Both the position numbers and the translations under genes were made by a program. From Cyanobacteria bacterium FACHB-63 (GTDB lineage: Bacteria; Cyanobacteriota; Cyanobacteriia; Leptolyngbyales; Leptolyngbyaceae), in the NCBI GenBank assembly GCA_014695255.1, contig JACJNX010000046.1, positions 124,001 to 188,000 of the forward strand: a stretch of DNA of 64,000 nt. Direction: 5' to 3'. Under the pieces are notes generated by a model. The model was not told where the DNA came from, made no database searches, and was given only the letters and a program-made list of their open reading frames with translations. This document shows, in pieces, positions 1 to 8,548 of this stretch (its first letter is position 1; the number at the start of each line of letters is the position of its first letter).

Positions 1-1
1 T

Positions 2-1306
2 CGAGAAACGCTCTTCTACCTCAGAGGCGTACTTCAAGATTTAGAAATTGTGCTGGATTATGTCCCGGAACTGCCGCTAATCGATGAGATTTTCCGGGGA
101 TTTCAAGAGACGACGAATACTCGTCCGCCTGCAATACCGCCGCAATTTGCAGAAGAGCTACTGACAAAAGCAAATGCGCTGTGGGAGGATGCCCCCTGGT
201 CGCTATTGCCAGATCACAAGATTCTAGAAATCGAATTAAATCGCTGGGATTTGGGCTGTGTCTACGCCTCGGTGATGGGAATGCTGGGGATGGAGTACGG
301 CATTTTGTTGTATCGATCGCTCGATTCACTCCGGCAGTTTCGGCAGCGAGTGCTTTCTAACGAGTCAATGGAGCGCATGGAAGAGGCGTTCTTGGCGCAG
401 GATTGCTTATTTCTGACTTACGAAACCGATGACGACGATGAGGAGTTCGATGACGATTTAGAGGCAATGCCTGACGCTCTGCTTAATCCTGTTTTTGGAA
501 ATCTGCATCCGCTGGAAGGGATTCGATCGTTTCTTTACGAAGAAGAAGCGATGGCGTTTATCGTGGTTTTAGAAGCGTTTCATCGATTTCTCAAATCGCA
601 TCGCCGCAAGTTGATGAACGATGAGTTCCCCGCGATTAGTAGCCGATTTAAGATTCCTTCTCCTGAAGGGGACACGATTTCGGTCAAAGTTTCAACGCTA
701 CCGGAAGTTGCAGAAGAACTGTATGCAATGGTCGAGGACGATGAGGCGGATCTGAGTCAGATGCCGATGATTCGTGATGATCTGGTGCCGGAAAATTCCT
801 TCTTAAGTTTGGGAGTCGTGCCCTGGGAAGTTGTGGAGGAGCTACGATCGAGCGCAACTCATGTTCAACTCGATTCTCCGACGCAAGCAGGCGATGGATT
901 GCCGATTATTTTGATTCAGACTTCTCGCCCTAAAGCGAAGCAGATGATTGAAGAAATCGAAGCAGCGGGGGGATTGGGTGGAATTTGCTTTAATCCGGGA
1001 TCTGATCCGTTTATGGGCGATCGCTACGATATCGGCTTGCTGCAAACGCAGAATGGAGATTTGCATCTATTCGGTGAGTTTGAAGAAGACGATCCGACTC
1101 ATGCCCAAGCGCGGAAAAAGTGGGATCAGCGCTGCAAGAAAACCAAAGGAATTTGTGGGTTGCTAATTGCAAAAGGATTGACGGGAGCGAGTCGGGGCAA
1201 TCCGAGTTTGAAAGATATGATGGCGCTATATGAGGTGCGATCGCTTTCTGCTGATGATTTGAGTTTGGGCTTGCTGGAGCGAAAATTTGCCGTAGATGGG
1301 ATGTAG
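2..1306 (+). CDS. Conserved hypothetical protein, 5' end outside the window
   Basis: I do not recognise the family. The frame is open from base 2 with no stop before the first possible internal start (GTG at 50), and the residues before it continue a helical pattern, so the true start probably lies upstream of the window. The protein is acidic, with a run of Asp/Glu about 125 residues after the GTG. The last 120 residues look like a compact alpha/beta domain. There is no signal peptide or membrane segment. It ends 3 bases before the next ORF, so the two may be co-transcribed. Real gene: likely. Function: unknown. Confidence 0.7.
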   Translation, partial: RETLFYLRGVLQDLEIVLDYVPELPLIDEIFRGFQETTNTRPPAIPPQFAEELLTKANALWEDAPWSLLPDHKILEIELNRWDLGCVYASVMGMLGMEYGILLYRSLDSLRQFRQRVLSNESMERMEEAFLAQDCLFLTYETDDDDEEFDDDLEAMPDALLNPVFGNLHPLEGIRSFLYEEEAMAFIVVLEAFHRFLKSHRRKLMNDEFPAISSRFKIPSPEGDTISVKVSTLPEVAEELYAMVEDDEADLSQMPMIRDDLVPENSFLSLGVVPWEVVEELRSSATHVQLDSPTQAGDGLPIILIQTSRPKAKQMIEEIEAAGGLGGICFNPGSDPFMGDRYDIGLLQTQNGDLHLFGEFEEDDPTHAQARKKWDQRCKKTKGICGLLIAKGLTGASRGNPSLKDMMALYEVRSLSADDLSLGLLERKFAVDGM

Positions 1307-1309
1307 CTT

Positions 1310-1600
1310 ATGGCTGCTGAAATCACATCGGACATCATTTACCCGGAAAGCGACGGTAAGCCGATGGCGGATAATACCAAGCAGTTTGAATGGATTGTGT
1401 TGATCAAGAAAAATCTGGATTTGTTGTTTCAGCATCATCCGAACATTTTTGTCGCTGGCGATTTGCTGTGGTATCCCGCCGAAGGCAAGCCTAATATTTG
1501 TGCTGCTCCAGATGCGATGGTCGTGTTTGGTAGACCGAAAGGCGATCCGCTTGGAGTTACGGGTGCGGCGCGGGGTGCCTATGTTCAACTGTTTAATTAG
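1310..1600 (+). pseudogene. Truncated Uma2-family (DUF820) nuclease-like gene
   Basis: The 96-residue product matches the N-terminal part of the cyanobacterial Uma2/DUF820 family: a YPESDGKPMADNT opening, a helix, a DLLWYP segment, then a PDAMVVFGRPKGD motif. Full members are about 190-240 aa and continue with a PD-(D/E)XK-like core. Here the motif is followed by an extra PLGVTGAA-type stretch and a stop soon after, so the catalytic half is missing. Bases 1601-1700 hold no recognisable continuation in any frame. I read it as a decayed copy of a multicopy accessory family. It starts 3 bases after the upstream gene. Confidence 0.6.
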
Positions 1601-2009
1601 GCTTGCCTATCTGCTTTGGATGCGTTTTAGAGTCGTCGTATTTCATTTTTTTGATTCTCACTTCTGTCTTAAATGAGACTGAGTTGATGCGACGATCGCC
1701 CTCTTCTGGATCGTCTCCCGATCGCTGATGAATATTGCCAAATCGTTAAATTCTGTCTCAATTCGATCAGGAAAACTGATTTTTTGAGTACAAATGCTTA
1801 CTCAAAATTGGAAAAATCAAAAAATAATTCTCAAATCCATATAACTTAAAGGTTTCAGACGTTCACATTTTGGAAACAGCCTATAGAATGAGCAATTGAA
1901 ATTTCGAGAGAATCGGAGTTTCAGGCGATCTGAACTCTCCAACCTCGGAGTTAGCAAATCCGTCTCATTTGAGACAAAATACCCTTTCTTTAACTCATGG
2001 GAGATTCTT
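1601..2009. other. Intergenic region upstream of the HU gene with two inverted repeats
   Basis: No gene is visible over 409 bases. The stretch is AT-rich and holds two perfect dyads. One has arms TTTTGAGTA (1782-1790) and TACTCAAAA (1799-1807). The other, GTCTCA-TT-TGAGAC (1962-1975), sits about 35 bases before the HU start, so it is probably in the leader of that mRNA. They could be operator sites or RNA hairpins; the sequence alone does not decide. Confidence 0.4.
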
Positions 2010-2297
2010 ATGAACAAAGGTGAACTCGTTGATGCAGTGGCAGAAAAAGCTAGTGTCACAAAAAAACAAGCCGATGCAGTTTTGTCAGCCGCGATCGAAA
2101 CGATCGTCGAAGCAGTGTCATCAGGCGATAAAGTAACGTTGGTTGGGTTTGGCTCGTTTGAATCACGCGAACGTCAAGCACGGGAAGGACGTAACCCCAA
2201 AACTGGGGATAAAATGGAAATCCCTGCAACTCGCGTTCCGGCATTCTCGGCGGGCAAGTTGTTCAAAGAGAAAGTTGCGCCTCAGTCAGAAGATTAA
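2010..2297 (+). CDS. hup: HU-family DNA-binding protein
   Basis: This is a small basic nucleoid protein of 95 aa, the normal length for HU. The N-terminal helices (MNKGELVDAVAEKASVTKKQ) are followed by the family signature GFGSFESRERQAREGRNPKTG, including the beta-arm residues RNPKTG that insert into the DNA minor groove. A longer reading frame extends upstream, but the ATG at 2010 matches the conserved start MNKGELVD and has a GGGAG-like site before it, so I reject the longer start. It acts as a dimer that bends and compacts the chromosome. Two dyads precede it. Confidence 0.95.
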   Translation: MNKGELVDAVAEKASVTKKQADAVLSAAIETIVEAVSSGDKVTLVGFGSFESRERQAREGRNPKTGDKMEIPATRVPAFSAGKLFKEKVAPQSED

Positions 2298-2331
2298 TTC
2301 GCTCATCGTTCACAACAGGCAGGAAACAATT

Positions 2332-3378
2332 TTGGTTCGTCCAGCGCACGGGGGAAATTTATCTTGGGCAGCAGGTCTGGTTGGCTGTTCCCCCAGTGCA
2401 ATTCTTGATTTTTCTGCCAGTATCAATCCTCTGGGAACCCCGCAATCGGCAATTGATGCGATTCAAGCGCATTTGCCGCTTCTACGGGACTATCCTGATC
2501 CGAATTATCAGCAGGTGCGATCGATGCTAGCTCAGATCCACCAGCTTTCCCCGGACTGGATTTTGCCCGGAAATGGGTCAGCAGAGTTGCTGACTTGGGC
2601 GTGTTGGGATTTAGCGGAGTTTGATCAGACTGTTCTGTTTACGCCTGCATTTGGGGATTACTTTCGGGCGCTGAATACCTTTAGCGCGGAGGTTCAGCGT
2701 GTTCCGATCGATTCAGAGCTAAAAGGTTCAAAATCGACTGGATTGCTGTTAAACAATCCGCACAATCCGACTGGGAAACTGTTCGATCGTGCTTGGATTC
2801 TCGAACAGCTTGATCAGTTTGCACTGGTCGTCGTGGATGAAGCCTTCATGGACTTCTTACCGTCTGATCAAGAACAGAGTTTAATCTCGGAGGTGCAGAA
2901 CTACCCAAATTTGGTGATTTTGCGATCGCTGACTAAGTTCTATGCCTTGCCAGGATTACGGTTTGGATATGCGATCGCGCATCCCGATCGTCTGAAACTT
3001 TGGCAGCAACGGCGCGATCCTTGGTCGGTGAATGTTTTAGCTGCGGCTGCGGCGGAAGCTGTTTTACAAGATCACGAATTTCAAAAACAGACGTTTGATT
3101 GGCTCAATTTAGCCCGTCCACAGCTTTTTGAAGGCTTAAAGGCAATTTCAGGACTGTCGCCGCTCCCCGGTGCTGCAAACTACTTTCTAGTCCAGTCTGA
3201 AGGTTCCGTCCCACAGCTACAAAAACAATTGCTGGAACACGATAAGATTCTTATTCGAGATTGCCTCAGTTTTGCGGAACTAGGCGATCGCTATTTTCGG
3301 GTGGCAGTTCGCTTAACTTCGGAAAATCAACGGTTGATTGATGGGCTGAATTCATGCCTGCTGACTACGATTTTGTAA
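2332..3378 (+). CDS. cobD: Threonine-phosphate decarboxylase-like PLP enzyme (CobD/CobC)
   Basis: This is a fold-type I PLP enzyme of about 348 aa that makes (R)-1-amino-2-propanol phosphate for the lower-ligand linker of cobalamin. It opens with the family's RPAHGGNL, then LDFSASINPLG and NNPHNPTG. The PLP lysine lies in SLTKFYALPGLRFGY. I place the start at TTG 2332, preceded by CAGGAAAC 6 bases upstream, because the longer frame would overlap the HU gene and adds no conserved residues. The 3' end overlaps the next gene by 25 bases, suggesting translational coupling. HisC-type transaminases are related, but the HGGNL start and length favour CobD. Confidence 0.85.
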   Translation: MVRPAHGGNLSWAAGLVGCSPSAILDFSASINPLGTPQSAIDAIQAHLPLLRDYPDPNYQQVRSMLAQIHQLSPDWILPGNGSAELLTWACWDLAEFDQTVLFTPAFGDYFRALNTFSAEVQRVPIDSELKGSKSTGLLLNNPHNPTGKLFDRAWILEQLDQFALVVVDEAFMDFLPSDQEQSLISEVQNYPNLVILRSLTKFYALPGLRFGYAIAHPDRLKLWQQRRDPWSVNVLAAAAAEAVLQDHEFQKQTFDWLNLARPQLFEGLKAISGLSPLPGAANYFLVQSEGSVPQLQKQLLEHDKILIRDCLSFAELGDRYFRVAVRLTSENQRLIDGLNSCLLTTIL

Positions 3379-4733
3379 TCATCGGATATTCCGAGACTGG
3401 AATTTATGCGGCAATCCAAGCGGCTCGAAAACGAGCAAGAGTGGCACTTGTCGCGCAAAATTGTCAGCCAAAAATTCTACGTGGGCATGTTCTGTCTCGT
3501 TTTGCTAAGACGTTTTATCAGGCTTCTCGATCGCGTTCATTTCTCGATTGCGATGTGCGATCGCTCCAGCTTGATGCGGTGAATCGCTATGTGGATGCGA
3601 TCGCTCAATCTCATCAGGAGTTCTACGATCCTGCAAAACTGGAGGGATTGGGAATTGAGTTTATTTCGGGTTCAGGCGAGTTTTGCCGCAAGCCACAGAC
3701 CGGATTTGCCGTCAATGGGCGCATTCTTAGATCGCGTTCTTACCTGATTGCCACAGATTACACACCAACAATTCCAGCCTTTCTAGAGCCGTCTGCTATT
3801 CCGTTCCTGACACCGGATTCGATCGTGACGGAAATACCGAAGTCGATCACAATTATCGGCGATGATCCGGTCGGCGTTGAATTGGCACAAGTGTATTCAC
3901 GATTGGGCGCACAGGTAACGATGCTGATTCGGCAGCCGCATCTCCTCGCGATCGCTGATCTTGAAGCAGCGTTTCTCGTTCAAGCCGCACTTGAAGCGGA
4001 GGGAATTCGAGTGATTAACACGTTGCACATTCGAGGAATTCAGCAGAACGGAACCCAGAAAATTATTGAGATTGAGAATACGACGATCGAGACGGATGAG
4101 GTTCTCATCGCTACGGGTTGGCAGCCCATCCTATCAAATCTAAATCTACCTGCAATGGGGATTCAGGAGCCGATTCAACTCAACGATCGCTTACAAACAG
4201 CACATCCGCGTGTGTATTGGATTACTCATCCTGTGGGTTCGATCGCTCGTTATCAATCAGATGTCGTCATTAAAAATCTCTCATCCCTGCCGATTTTTAA
4301 AGTTGATTACGATCGTGTGGTTCAATCTGTTGCAACTGATCCTGAGTTCGCGTGGATTGGACTAACCGAAACTCAAGCAATTCGTCGATATCGTCGCGAT
4401 GTCATTGTATTGCGACAGCCTTTCCACTCGTTGATGCAAGCTCAAATCACTGGAGCAACAACGGGACTATGTAAATTGATTGTGCGTCGTGATGGTCGAA
4501 TGGTAGGCGCTCATATTGTTGGCGACGGTGCGATCGAACTGATTCACTTAATCTCGCTTGCAATGTCCGAGAATCTCAAGCTTCAATTCTTCGATCGTTT
4601 TTCTTATGCGTCTCCAGCGTTGTCAGAAATATTCAAAAATGCCGCTCACCAATGGCGCAGTTTAAGACGAAATAATTTTCTGCAAGATTTGCAAGAAAGT
4701 TACTTTGCGTGGCAGCGTGGGCGCGTTAGATAG
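3354..4733 (+). CDS. FAD/NAD(P)-binding oxidoreductase, mercuric-reductase-like but lacking redox residues
   Basis: The 459-aa product has the layout of dihydrolipoyl dehydrogenase/mercuric reductase: an FAD-binding beta-alpha-beta (DYDFVIIGYSETG), a second dinucleotide fold (ITIIGDDPVGVELAQVYSRLGA), an ATGWQP motif and a C-terminal dimerisation domain. Catalytic features are missing. The FAD glycine motif reads GYSETG rather than GxGxxG. The redox CxxxxC pair is absent (a lone Cys37). The C-terminal HP(T)xSE is SPALSE. It is therefore unlikely to be a disulfide reductase and may use flavin chemistry alone or bind a partner. It overlaps the upstream cobD-like gene by 25 bases. Confidence 0.75.
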   Translation: MPADYDFVIIGYSETGIYAAIQAARKRARVALVAQNCQPKILRGHVLSRFAKTFYQASRSRSFLDCDVRSLQLDAVNRYVDAIAQSHQEFYDPAKLEGLGIEFISGSGEFCRKPQTGFAVNGRILRSRSYLIATDYTPTIPAFLEPSAIPFLTPDSIVTEIPKSITIIGDDPVGVELAQVYSRLGAQVTMLIRQPHLLAIADLEAAFLVQAALEAEGIRVINTLHIRGIQQNGTQKIIEIENTTIETDEVLIATGWQPILSNLNLPAMGIQEPIQLNDRLQTAHPRVYWITHPVGSIARYQSDVVIKNLSSLPIFKVDYDRVVQSVATDPEFAWIGLTETQAIRRYRRDVIVLRQPFHSLMQAQITGATTGLCKLIVRRDGRMVGAHIVGDGAIELIHLISLAMSENLKLQFFDRFSYASPALSEIFKNAAHQWRSLRRNNFLQDLQESYFAWQRGRVR

Positions 4734-4750
4734 AGTCACTCACTACAAAT

Positions 4751-4782
4751 ATTGATTCACAAATATATTGATTCACAAATAT
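4751..4782. repeat. Perfect 16-bp tandem duplication
   Basis: The unit ATTGATTCACAAATAT occurs twice head to tail (4751-4766 and 4767-4782), directly after the oxidoreductase gene. It looks like a recent slippage or duplication event in non-coding DNA. Confidence 0.85.
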
Positions 4783-4896
4783 CTAAATACTCTTTACCTG
4801 ACAAAATCCCATTATTTCAGAGGATAGAGGGCGGATAAACGTCTGGTCTCTATCGTAGAGAGGGTGATGTAAAACAATTGCTCAATTCAAAGAATT

Positions 4897-4934
4897 ATCT
4901 ACGTTAGCGGAGCGAAATATAGCTCAACGTAGAT
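4897..4934 (+). promoter_or_regulatory. Leader stem-loop upstream of the PRC-barrel gene
   Basis: Arms ATCTACGTT (4897-4905) and AACGTAGAT (4926-4934) are perfect complements. The stem continues with GAGC/GCTC (4910-4913 with 4922-4925) across a 4-base bulge, closing an 8-base loop. It lies 27 bases before the start codon and is not followed by a T-run, so a regulatory leader structure or protein-binding dyad is more likely than a terminator. Confidence 0.45.
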
Positions 4935-4961
4935 TCAATTTATTCTAACGGAGGCATTACT

Positions 4962-7346
4962 ATGCCGCTTTATAAAATCAGGGATTTTGATCCAGAGTAT
5001 CAACGGTATTTTGACGATCGGGACATTCTAAAGTTTGATGTTTACAGTGGTCATGAGAAGGTTGGCACTGTTAACGATTTGCTGGTCGATGAAAGTGGTC
5101 GGTTCCGCTACCTAGTCATTAACATTGGTAAGCGGGTATTGGTACCTATTAGTCGATCGCGCATTGATGATGCAGCAGGTCGTGTATATATCGATGGACT
5201 CACCCATGATCAGGTACAACGATTGCCAGAGTACACCGGGGAGCCAGTCGATTATGACTACGAAGAACGAGTTAGAAGTATTTATCGCCCGTTGACCTAT
5301 CGCGACGCTGCTACTGCACCTGTAGCCTACGATCGCAAAAGCTACCACTACGATCGCGATCCCGCTCTATATCATCTGAATGATCGAGATCACTCATCTC
5401 TAAGACGCTCCGAAGCACGACTGATGGCGAGTAAACCGATTGTCGGAAAACATCGAAGAGCGATCGGAGTGTTTCCTAACCGCCAAGCAGCAGAGCAGGC
5501 ACTGCATGAACTGAGAGATTCTGGGTTCCCAATGGGTCGCGTCTCTGTAGTCACTCGTGATGCTAATCAACCTCATGAAATTGCAGGTGCTGATGTGCAT
5601 CATCGAATTGGCAATAAAGCCGAGGAAGTAGCAGCGATTGGTGCCGTTTCTGGCGGTGCATTAGGTGGATTAACGGGCTTCCTGGTTGGTCTTGGAACTC
5701 TGGCAATTCCGGGTGTCGGTCCAATTATGTTAGCAGGCGCAACTGCGACTACACTCGCAACCACACTAGCAGGAGGCGCGATCGGTATTGTATCCGGTGG
5801 TCTGTTGGGCGCACTCGTTGGTCTAGGGATTCCCGAAGAGCGTGCTCGGATCTATGAAGAGCGCATTGTTCGGGGTGGCTATCTAGTCATAGTTGATGGC
5901 ACAGATGCAGACATTGCCAGAGCGCAGGTGATTTTGCATAATCGAGGCATTGAAGACTATGGAATCTATGACGCACCCACTGCAACTCCTGCGCCTTCCG
6001 CCTCAACCATTCACCCGTCAAGAACAACGAGTGAGAGGTTATTGGCGATCGGCTTATTCCCTCACTTAGCGGACACAGAATCCGCGATCGCTGACCTCAG
6101 AAGTATCGGGTTTCCGCTCAGCCAAATCTCGCTTGTTGCTCACAATCTGCAACGACGGGAGCGTTTTGCCGGAGTAGACGTGCGCGATCGCTTTGAAGCT
6201 GCAAGTTTGGGAATTCCGGCAGAACAATCACGCTTCTATCACGATCGTCTCCGTCGCGGTAGGTCTCTAGTGATTGTGCATGGAACAGAAGATGAACTCA
6301 ACCGTGCCACGCCAATTCTCAGCCGTCACGGGATTCAGGAGTATCGGATTTACAATCCAAACGTTGTCTACTATGAATCCCCTCTCGAAGCGCCGAGAGC
6401 ACCAAAGAGAGTTATTGCCGTACCCCTTACCTCGACTGCTAGCGAATTTCGTGGCGATCGTCCTCAGGTTGATCAGCTTCCCTATGCGGTTGGCTTCTTC
6501 CTAAATCGACGAGAAGCTGAGCAAGCGATCGCCGACTTAAGAGAAGCCGGATTGCCTTCAAGACAAATTTCGTTAGTTGCCCAGCGATTTGACCACCGTG
6601 AAGCGTTTACGGGGGTAGAGCTGCGCGATCGCTTTGATAATCGCCGCTTTGGTTTCCCTGAAGAACGAGTCCACTCCTTGAACAACCGCATTGCACAGGG
6701 ACACTATTTAGTGATTCTACGCGGAACATCCGACCAACTCCGACAGGCAGAAGCTGTTCTCAAGCGTCCTCGCATCCATGATTTTGGCATCTATGATATG
6801 CCAAGCATTGCCCATGACCGTACTCAGCCTGAGCTAACGCATCACAGGGTTGTTCCGGCTGCTGTACCTCCTACGGTTTCTACAACCTCAAGTCACAGCG
6901 GCGGAGTTGAGACTGTACGCAAACGTGCGATCGGGGTTTTCTCTCATCGTCGTGATGCCGAAGCCGCGCTTACCGCACTACGAGATGCAGGATTCCCGAT
7001 GGAACAGGTCTTTCTTACCAGTAGACAGGTAAACAACGCCAGGATTCTAGGCATTTCCGAGGAACGGGCTAGAGTTTACACCGATCGTCTTACTCAGGGC
7101 GATGAATTGATCATCATAGATGGGACTGAGGCAGAAGCTCGGCAGGCAGAATCCATTCTGCGCCATTACAACATCCAGCAATGGGGCATTTATGACACGG
7201 CTGATGTCCGTTCAATCGATCAAGTTGAGCGATCGTCTCCGCACCAGATCGCACCAGATGCAGATCTGCCTCATCCTGAACCCCGAATCGATCGTTCGCA
7301 TCCTTATCTCACGATCATTGATCGCCGAGGCGAGACGCAGCATTAA
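4962..7346 (+). CDS. PRC-barrel protein with four tandem GSP17M-like stress repeats
   Basis: The 794-aa protein starts with a PRC-barrel (about residues 1-100). Four copies of a general-stress-protein-17M-like module follow, at roughly 166-337, 361-465, 508-612 and 655-746. Each module runs from (A)IG(V/L)FxxRxxAExAxxxLRxxGFP through IPEERARxYxxRixxGxxLVIV to a final GIYD. Only the first repeat has the long Gly/Ala-rich hydrophobic segment (about 224-288), a glycine-zipper-like membrane insert; the others lack it. A ribosome site GGAGG precedes the ATG. The family is linked to stress responses, but no enzymatic role is known. The protein may be membrane-anchored through repeat 1. Confidence 0.8.
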   Translation: MPLYKIRDFDPEYQRYFDDRDILKFDVYSGHEKVGTVNDLLVDESGRFRYLVINIGKRVLVPISRSRIDDAAGRVYIDGLTHDQVQRLPEYTGEPVDYDYEERVRSIYRPLTYRDAATAPVAYDRKSYHYDRDPALYHLNDRDHSSLRRSEARLMASKPIVGKHRRAIGVFPNRQAAEQALHELRDSGFPMGRVSVVTRDANQPHEIAGADVHHRIGNKAEEVAAIGAVSGGALGGLTGFLVGLGTLAIPGVGPIMLAGATATTLATTLAGGAIGIVSGGLLGALVGLGIPEERARIYEERIVRGGYLVIVDGTDADIARAQVILHNRGIEDYGIYDAPTATPAPSASTIHPSRTTSERLLAIGLFPHLADTESAIADLRSIGFPLSQISLVAHNLQRRERFAGVDVRDRFEAASLGIPAEQSRFYHDRLRRGRSLVIVHGTEDELNRATPILSRHGIQEYRIYNPNVVYYESPLEAPRAPKRVIAVPLTSTASEFRGDRPQVDQLPYAVGFFLNRREAEQAIADLREAGLPSRQISLVAQRFDHREAFTGVELRDRFDNRRFGFPEERVHSLNNRIAQGHYLVILRGTSDQLRQAEAVLKRPRIHDFGIYDMPSIAHDRTQPELTHHRVVPAAVPPTVSTTSSHSGGVETVRKRAIGVFSHRRDAEAALTALRDAGFPMEQVFLTSRQVNNARILGISEERARVYTDRLTQGDELIIIDGTEAEARQAESILRHYNIQQWGIYDTADVRSIDQVERSSPHQIAPDADLPHPEPRIDRSHPYLTIIDRRGETQH

Positions 7347-7370
7347 TTGCAATCGTTGATTTCTATTTCA

Positions 7371-7409
7371 GGAAAGTTCGACAGCGATCGCGCCTGTCTC
7401 GAACTTTCC
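7371..7409 (+). terminator. Strong hairpin after the PRC/stress-repeat gene
   Basis: GGAAAGTTCGACAG (7371-7384) pairs with CTGTC-TCGAACTTTCC (7394-7409) with a two-base bulge and a loop containing a HIP1 core. It has no T-tract, so it may stabilise the 3' end rather than terminate by itself. Confidence 0.5.
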
Positions 7410-7452
7410 ATCACGTCAATTCTATCGATGCTTCATCAGGGGCAAGATTGTT

Positions 7453-7911
7453 ATGAAGAAGTTAACCAGTGTTCTCATTAGTAGCCTTTTCTTGGCAGGT
7501 GCCGTCGCTTGCAATAATGTTGCGAAGACCAGCGAGCAAGCACCTGATTCGACAAACACAAGTACGCAGCCTCCAGATGTGAATAAAGCGCAAGAAATTC
7601 ACAAGGACGGCAACAGCATCGTCCGCAGAAACCAACTCAACGCAGATATTCGCGCCCGCGAACAGCGGAGTCAGATGACAGGTAAGGATGTGAATCGACC
7701 AGACGATGATATTAAAAGTGAAGTTCGGAGTAAACTGGAGGCAAATTTACCCGCAAGTCAATTAACAGTGGATGCCAAGGATGGCAATGTGAGCATTTCG
7801 GGTACGGTTCCAACCAAACCGCAGTACCAACGAATTGCACCGTTAGCGAAAGAGATTTATGGAGTCAAAAAGATTGATGTCAAAGTTAAGGTAGCTCCAG
7901 CAAAACGCTGA
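7453..7911 (+). CDS. BON-domain lipoprotein
   Basis: The 152-aa product has a lipoprotein signal: MKK, a hydrophobic stretch, then lipobox LAGAVAC with the acylated Cys at about residue 20. A low-complexity Ser/Thr/Gln/Pro linker follows. The C-terminal 65 residues form one BON domain (DDDIKSEVRSKLEANLPASQLTVDAKDGNVSISGTV), a fold found in OsmY and other envelope proteins that is thought to bind phospholipid surfaces. It follows the stress-repeat gene in the same direction, which suggests a shared envelope-stress theme. No catalytic role is expected. Confidence 0.85.
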   Translation: MKKLTSVLISSLFLAGAVACNNVAKTSEQAPDSTNTSTQPPDVNKAQEIHKDGNSIVRRNQLNADIRAREQRSQMTGKDVNRPDDDIKSEVRSKLEANLPASQLTVDAKDGNVSISGTVPTKPQYQRIAPLAKEIYGVKKIDVKVKVAPAKR

Positions 7912-7913
7912 AA

Positions 7914-7950
7914 CGATCGGGGTGATTGCATAACGCGATCACCCCGATCG
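7914..7950. terminator. Bidirectional terminator-like hairpin between the BON gene and dcd
   Basis: A perfect 13-bp stem, CGATCGGGGTGAT (7914-7926) with ATCACCCCGATCG (7938-7950) and an 11-base loop, fills the 43-base gap between two convergent genes. There is no clear T-run on either side. Confidence 0.7.
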
Positions 7951-7954
7951 CTCT

Positions 7955-8536
7955 CTAAACCCGTGCCAATGTAACCCGCTCGACTTGGTCTTGATACTTA
8001 CCACGTCGATCTTCGTAGCTCACTGCACAAGGCGCGCCCTCAAGGAACAGCAACTGTACAATCCCTTCATTTGCATAGATCCGACAATCTGCACTCGACG
8101 AATTCGAGAATTCCAGCGTCAAATGTCCCCGCCATCCCGCTTCTGCTGGAGTCAGATTCGCAATCAACCCAATCCGCGCATAAGTCGATTTACCAATGCA
8201 AATCACCGTCACATTGTCAGGCACTTCCAACCGCTCTAGGGCGACACCCAACCCATAGGAATGAGCAGGAAGGATGAAAAACTTGCCGTTATCGTCTTCG
8301 TGTAGCGGCGCAGGCTCCAAGTTCGCATCACTGAAATTCTTTGGATCAACAACCGTCCCAGGAATATGTTTGAAAATCCGAAACTCAGACGGAGACAGTC
8401 GCAAATCATAGCCATAGCTGCTCAACCCATACGAAATCACAGGCAATCCTTGAGTCCGTCGTACAAGCTGAGGTTCAAACGGCGCAATCATGCCTTCCTG
8501 CGCCATTTGCGTAATCCAGGTATCGTTCTTGATCAT
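7955..8536 (-). CDS. dcd: dCTP deaminase
   Basis: Dcd hydrolyses dCTP to dUTP for dTMP synthesis. The 193-aa length fits. Family motifs visible are VISYGLSSYGYDLRL near the N-terminus, the central SxxxR segment as GKSTYARIGL, and TPAEAGWRGHLTLEFSNSS, which carries the catalytic Glu in EAGW. The protein is a cytosolic homotrimer. It lies 12 bases downstream of the CobO-like gene on the same strand, so both are likely on one transcript ending in the hairpin at 7914-7950. Confidence 0.95.
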   Translation of the reverse strand: MIKNDTWITQMAQEGMIAPFEPQLVRRTQGLPVISYGLSSYGYDLRLSPSEFRIFKHIPGTVVDPKNFSDANLEPAPLHEDDNGKFFILPAHSYGLGVALERLEVPDNVTVICIGKSTYARIGLIANLTPAEAGWRGHLTLEFSNSSSADCRIYANEGIVQLLFLEGAPCAVSYEDRRGKYQDQVERVTLARV

Positions 8537-8548
8537 GATGCTAGTGTT

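Noticed and set aside
2143-2331. Upstream extension of the cobD-like frame into the HU gene
   Set aside because: It overlaps HU in another frame, adds no conserved residues, and a TTG with a good ribosome site precedes the conserved RPAHGGNL start.
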